From NCBI GenBank assembly GCA_963210315.1, contig OY723318.1, forward strand, positions 1,302,001 through 1,366,000: DNA of 64,000 nucleotides, read 5' to 3'. Numbering within the stretch: the stretch's first letter is position 1; each line of letters begins with the position of its first letter. Below, in pieces: positions 59,771 to 64,000 of the stretch. The stretch is from Rhynchopus euleeides (Eukaryota; Euglenozoa; Diplonemea; Diplonemida; Diplonemidae). The position numbers and the translations under genes are program-made. The notes under the pieces are model-generated. The model searched no databases, was not told the origin of the DNA, and saw only the letters and a program-made list of their open reading frames with translations.

Positions 59771-60990
59771 TGTGTCGACCACAGTTTCCTGTGCGTCAGG
59801 CATCACCTTCGTTGTCTGTGCACATGATAGCTGCCTGGCAGTGGTTCAACGTGCGGCAACCTGTGGTTACACGTTTCTTCAATCGACCCGTTTCTTGGTC
59901 AGTCCATCGCGCGCATCCCCCCCACCCTCCCGCCCCCAAGTCATGCGTCGAAGTGACGTCTTCCTCTGAACCCCCGGTTACACAGCTTTGGGGTTCCCGC
60001 ACCTCCGTAATAAATTTTCAAGAAAAGTCCCGTTCTTTTGAATGTTGGGAGTCCGTGCGGATTGTGGTGGGGTCATTTCGACAATGGGGTGTCTGTCTTC
60101 ACCCGTGACTAGTCGTCGCCATTTTGGCTCGTATTCGTCCGCCCGGTATGTGGCCCCAGTTTCAACACGAAAATGAACCCATGTGGTGACTGCCAGCAAG
60201 GGGTGAAGACATGGCCGAAATGACCCCACCACAATCCGCACAGATTCCAACTCTTCAAACGGACGGGGTTTTTGAAAATTCTGTGTGTAGAAGCGACAAA
60301 GCAGCGGGCGTTAGCGTCACCCCCATCACTCCGGGCGTACGTACGTTCGCACCAGCGGCCCGTACTTCTGCCTCTGTGTGTGCTGGTTGGTGCCCATGGG
60401 GGCCTCTCTGGGGTGATGTTGAAAATTGGGGCATCTCTTTACGGTTTTAGCCCCCCCCCCCCCTAACCCCCCCCCCCCTTTGCTTTTCCATTCACTCTCG
60501 ACAATCAAAAAAACCCCCCCGCTCTCCCTTACCCCTTGTCCCCACCCTGCCTGCGTCCTCCACTGATCTTCTACCCACCTGATGAAAAATACTCGATACC
60601 GGGATGACCCGAAACTACGTCGTAGATGTATCCCGCGGGGGAATACACATTTATTCATTTCCTCTCCTCCCCACTGCTATTGTTGCGGTCCAACCACCAG
60701 GCCGCTGACAGGCACCTGCTCCACACCCTCCTATTGTGCATTGATCCGCGTTGTACTGCATATCTGGTGTGGTGACGACAGAGAGGACTAACATTACAAG
60801 AAGGTGCTGGGAGACTTGGCTAGTTTCCTTTCGCTCTCGCAGCAAGCAAACCCCCCCCCCCCCACCACCACCACCGCCACCGCCGCCACACTCAATTCTA
60901 CATTCTACTGTTTACCCCACCACCACCACCACCCACCCGAGACCACACGCAGGCCGTCAGCGGGAGAGCGAGAGAGGTTAGGTTGCAAAG
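59771..60990. other. Intergenic between cyclase copy D and DRG1
   Basis: The first 90 bases match the 3' regions of copies A and C. A 268-bp palindromic element is listed separately. Bases 60735-60850 resemble 16190-16300. C-runs lie at 60450-60478 and 60849-60862. The last 100 bases form the probable 5' untranslated region of DRG1, rich in CCACCA; no TATA-like box is recognised. Confidence 0.55.
60013..60280. mobile_element. 268-bp foldback/MITE-like palindrome
   Basis: The outer about 70 bases are imperfect inverted repeats: AATTTTCAAGAAAAGTCCCG on the left pairs with the CGGGGTTTTTGAAAATT end on the right, and GCGGATTGTGGTGGGGTCATT with AATGACCCCACCACAATCCGC inside. No coding capacity and no clear target duplication. 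Confidence 0.8.
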
Positions 60991-63042
60991 ATGTCGGTCC
61001 TTCAGAAGATCGCGGACATCGAGGCGGAGATGAACAGGACCCAGAAGAACAAGGCGACCAACGCGCATTTGGGTCAGCTGAAGGCGAAGCTTGCGAAGCT
61101 GAAAGCGGAGCTGATCGACTCGACCAGTAAAGGCGGCGGCCCGAAGCAGCAGGGGTTCGAAGTTCAGAAGACCGGTATGCCCCCCACGCCCCTGACGATT
61201 TGAGGATCGCTGGGGTCGTCTTGCTTTTCCCTTTCAATTTTGAAATAGATATTCCGACAATGACAGACACACACACACCCACACTTCCGCTGTAATGTTG
61301 GGCAATATCCGCGCAGGGTTCCACCCACTCAGTAAAAATGTTGATCACCGCACACGCACACACATAGGCGTCTTCAATACCCTATCAAGAGTACGCTACG
61401 CAAACTCTGGTTTCAAATGCACACACATACACACGTCCCCCAACTGCCTTCAGCCGAGCCTCTCCCAGGCAACTGCGGGAGGGTCTCGGGAGTGCCTGTC
61501 TTGTTGAATGTGACGGGGTCGTGCCGTGCCACTTCTACTGCCTCCTTCCCCACCCTGCGCATACACACACAGGTGACGCGCGTATCGGGTTCATCGGTTT
61601 CCCGTCCGTCGGGAAGTCGACTCTTCTGAACAAGCTGACGAACACATTCTCTGAGGTCTGTTCCATGTGCTGTGCTGGGGGTGCCCCCATGCGGTGGGTT
61701 GGGTTCGGCTGGGGCGGGGCAGGGGGCGGCCGTGCTGTGTGAGCCTTCCCTGCATGTCCCTTGTTGGGGGGGGGGGGCATCACCATCGCCACAACCCCTT
61801 CTCATTCTTCTTCTCTCTATTTTTCACAGGTTGCAGCATACGAGTTCACGACGCTGACCTGTGTGCCTGGTGTCGTGCGGTACAAGGGTGCCAAGCTTCA
61901 GATGCTTGACCTTCCCGGTATCATCGAAGGTGCGAAGGATGGCAAGGGTCGTGGTCGTCAGGTTATTGCTGTTGCACGGACTTGCAGCTGCCTGCTGATT
62001 GTGCTGGACGTGGCAAAGCCGCTGACCCACAAGCTTATTATCGAGCGTGAGCTGGACGGGTTCGGCATCCGCCTGAACAAGAAGCCTGCGAACATCCAGA
62101 TCAAGAAGAAGGAGAAGGGCGGCATCAGTGTCTCCTCCACCGTCAAGCTCACGAAGCTGGACGCTGACACCGTGGTCAACGTGATGAAGGAGTACAAGAT
62201 CATCAACGTATGTGGTTCTTCCAATCAGGGCCCTTGTCAAAACGGGAGTGGGGTTGGTCACTACTACACGAGGGTGTGTGTGTTCCACACGGGGGGGGGG
62301 GGGTTGTCACCCCCATGAAAAATTCTACCCGACACACTGAGCGACACTCCCAGGAAAGTCATCTGTCACCTGCTTTTTTGCATTTGCACGCATCCAGCAA
62401 AAATCGAATAGCGGCCCCCCCCCCCCTCTCGCCCCCTCCGTGCAACACAGGCCGGAAAAAAAACACTGGATTTCAGTGAAGGGTGATCATTCTTGTGCTC
62501 CCTTCAATTTCGATTTCACTCCCCCCATCCGTGTCTCTCCCCGCTTTCTCCCCGCCCATCCCCATTTCTTTTATCTACAGTGCGACATCTGCTTCTACGA
62601 GGATGCGGACATCGACGAGCTTGTCGACGTTGTGGAGGGCACCTGCGTCTACATCCCTGCTGTGTACGTGATGAACAAGATCGACCAGATCAGCGTCGAG
62701 GAGCTTGACATCATCAACAGAATACCGCACAACTGCCCCGTGTCCGCACACCACAACTGGAACCTCGACGGGCTGCTGGAGGTGATCTGGGAGCACCTCG
62801 GCCTGATGCGTCTCTACACCAAGCCCCGCGGGCAGATCCCCGACTACAACGAGCCTGTGATCCTGAAGTGCAACCCGACCCCCACCATCGAGACTTTCTG
62901 TGACAAGCTCCACAGGCAGATGATCAAGTCGCTGAAGTACGCCTGGGTCTGGGGGTCCTCTGTGAAGCACAACCCGCAGAAGGTCGGTAAGGAGCACATC
63001 CTGGACGACGAGGACATCATCCAGATTGTCAAGCGGGTGTAA
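60991..63042 (+). CDS. DRG1: DRG1, developmentally regulated GTP-binding protein 1 (four exons)
   Basis: An Obg-like translation-associated GTPase, normally stabilised by a DFRP partner and acting on ribosomes. Exons: 60991-61174, 61573-61655, 61830-62207, 62581-63042. All three introns (398, 174 and 373 bp) begin GT and end AG. The splice gives 368 residues, the usual DRG1 length. Landmarks: the family N-terminus ([20 protein letters not shown]); P-loop GFPSVGKS at 70-77; TTLTCVPG switch I; DLPG at 116-119; the DRG-specific S5D2L insertion ([13 protein letters not shown] onward); NKID at 247-250; SAH at 270-272; and a C-terminal TGS domain ending [27 protein letters not shown]. The retained-intron reading of exon 1 ends after 70 codons. 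It is the most conserved gene here and the best guide to phylogeny. Confidence 0.97.
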
Positions 63043-64000
63043 GTGCCGAGCAGCAATGCCACAGCACAGCCACAGCGGGTGCGAGGGGGTGGATTGGAGT
63101 GGTGACGAGGAGGTGATTGGGATTTTTGCCGGAGGAGTGGAAGGCTGACGGAGGACGCGGGGCGGGGAAGGTGTGGGGGGGTGGGGAGGACAGAGAGAGG
63201 GAGAGAGAGAGAGGGGGTGGGTGGGTGGGTGGGTGGGGGGGGTTGCGTGTTTCTCAGTTCACGAGAGGGGGATTAGGGGGGGGGTGTCCGATATAATTGT
63301 GTTGCGGCTGCCCCCCCCCCCCTCTCTCTCTCTCCTTTCTCCCACTCTCTCCCTAACCCTGTCCCCTTTCCCCCCTCCCCCCGACTTTGGCTTCCCCCCC
63401 CCTCTGTCTGTCTTCTCTCTTCCCGAAGGGAGGGCGACCCATCTCATGCATCACTTGTCCAATGCAGCGTTGTCCATTTTATCCCCAAGTGCTGAAACCA
63501 CCACTCCCTCAAGCTCAGCGCTTGGTTGGCAGGATTGGCATCTGGTTCTGTTCTTCAAAAAAAAACGTTCAACAGAGAAGGGCGTGGTGGTGGTGGTGTG
63601 GCGTGGCTGCCCAGGTGTTGTGTTGTGTGTTGGAGGGGAGAGCACTTGGCACTTGGGTGCAGAACGAAAGGCTTGCGGTGGGGGAGTGGGGAATGTGTGG
63701 TCAGAAAGTGTCTCGTCAAAGGAGAAATCTGTCAAAAAATTATGGGAAAAAAAAACAATAACGGCCGTACAGCGATTAGTCGTAGGTTCGTTGCGGAGAT
63801 GGGCGGGGTGAGACGAGGCGGCGTTGGAGAGTTCCTGTCGTGGAAGAGGGAAAAAAATTGGTGGCTTGGAAGTTGGAACACCTGTTTTTTTTCCCCTTGG
63901 TGCGATTGTAAAACGAACGTGGGGAGGGGAGGGGGGGGAAGGCTGTGTGCTGCGGTATTGGCGTGCCGGCGAGGTGAGGTGAGGTAAGGATCCTGGGGGC
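63043..64000. other. Region downstream of DRG1
   Basis: No gene is supported. It holds microsatellite-like runs: GA repeats and (GGGT)n at 63187-63240, C- and CT-rich tracts at 63310-63415, and one ACGGCCGT motif at 63762. Open frames cross these runs and lack protein features. The 3' untranslated region of DRG1 probably occupies the first few hundred bases. Confidence 0.5.

Overview
The window is a stretch of nuclear DNA from an intron-bearing, GC-rich eukaryote, most likely a protist. The evidence is a DRG1-type GTPase with four exons and GT-AG introns at the right edge, long CAG/CAC codon runs, TTAGGG-type telomere-like DNA, and eukaryotic mobile elements (hAT transposons, a tyrosine-recombinase retroelement, a poly-A retro-insertion). 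Lineage cannot be fixed from sequence alone; a chromerid or similar alga is possible but is only a guess.

Layout. 1-1708: a 2-oxoglutarate/Fe(II) oxygenase with a Gln/His-rich tail, cut by the left edge. 1.7-5.4 kb: repeats, small palindromic elements and a decayed zinc-finger gene. 5.4-24.5 kb: a cluster of membrane class III cyclase-like genes: copy A (5479-11487, split by a 4.2 kb TIR element that contains a YR-RT-RNase H retroelement), copy B (12293-14398, the only one with a complete catalytic cyclase domain), copy D (N-terminal half, 21217-22236) and copy C (22659-24440, uninterrupted). Between B and D sits a compound TIR element (16434-21216) that carries a 2.5 kb retro-insertion encoding OTU protease-like domains. 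25.3-30.4 kb: about 5 kb of telomere-like sequence that switches strand every few tens of bases. 30.4-33.7 kb: small MITEs and a field of short AT-rich palindromes. 33.7-38.6 kb: a hAT-type transposon with GC-rich palindromic ends. It abuts cyclase fragment E. 41.0-49.4 kb: one uninterrupted 2784-residue frame joining zinc fingers, a transposase-like RNase H fold and a USP deubiquitinase. 49.9-54.6 kb: a second hAT element with 8-bp target duplications. Its protein also carries a USP-like module. 55.2-56.8 kb: a 120-bp satellite. 57.5-59.0 kb: an inverted copy of the TIR element seen at 19.7-21.2 kb, followed by the C-terminal half of cyclase copy D. 60.99-63.04 kb: DRG1.

How it fits together. 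Only the oxygenase, cyclase copies B and C, and DRG1 look like host genes in working order. Cyclase copies A and D are each broken by one mobile element but would read in frame from end to end if the insert were removed, so the damage looks recent. The two halves of D lie 37 kb apart, next to inverted near-identical copies of the same transposon. Both 3-bp target duplications (CTC and TAC) are restored only if the 36.3 kb between the two copies is flipped back. This implies an inversion by recombination between the copies, or an assembly flip at the same place. A second theme is that three unrelated mobile elements here carry deubiquitinase-like domains (OTU, USP, USP-like).
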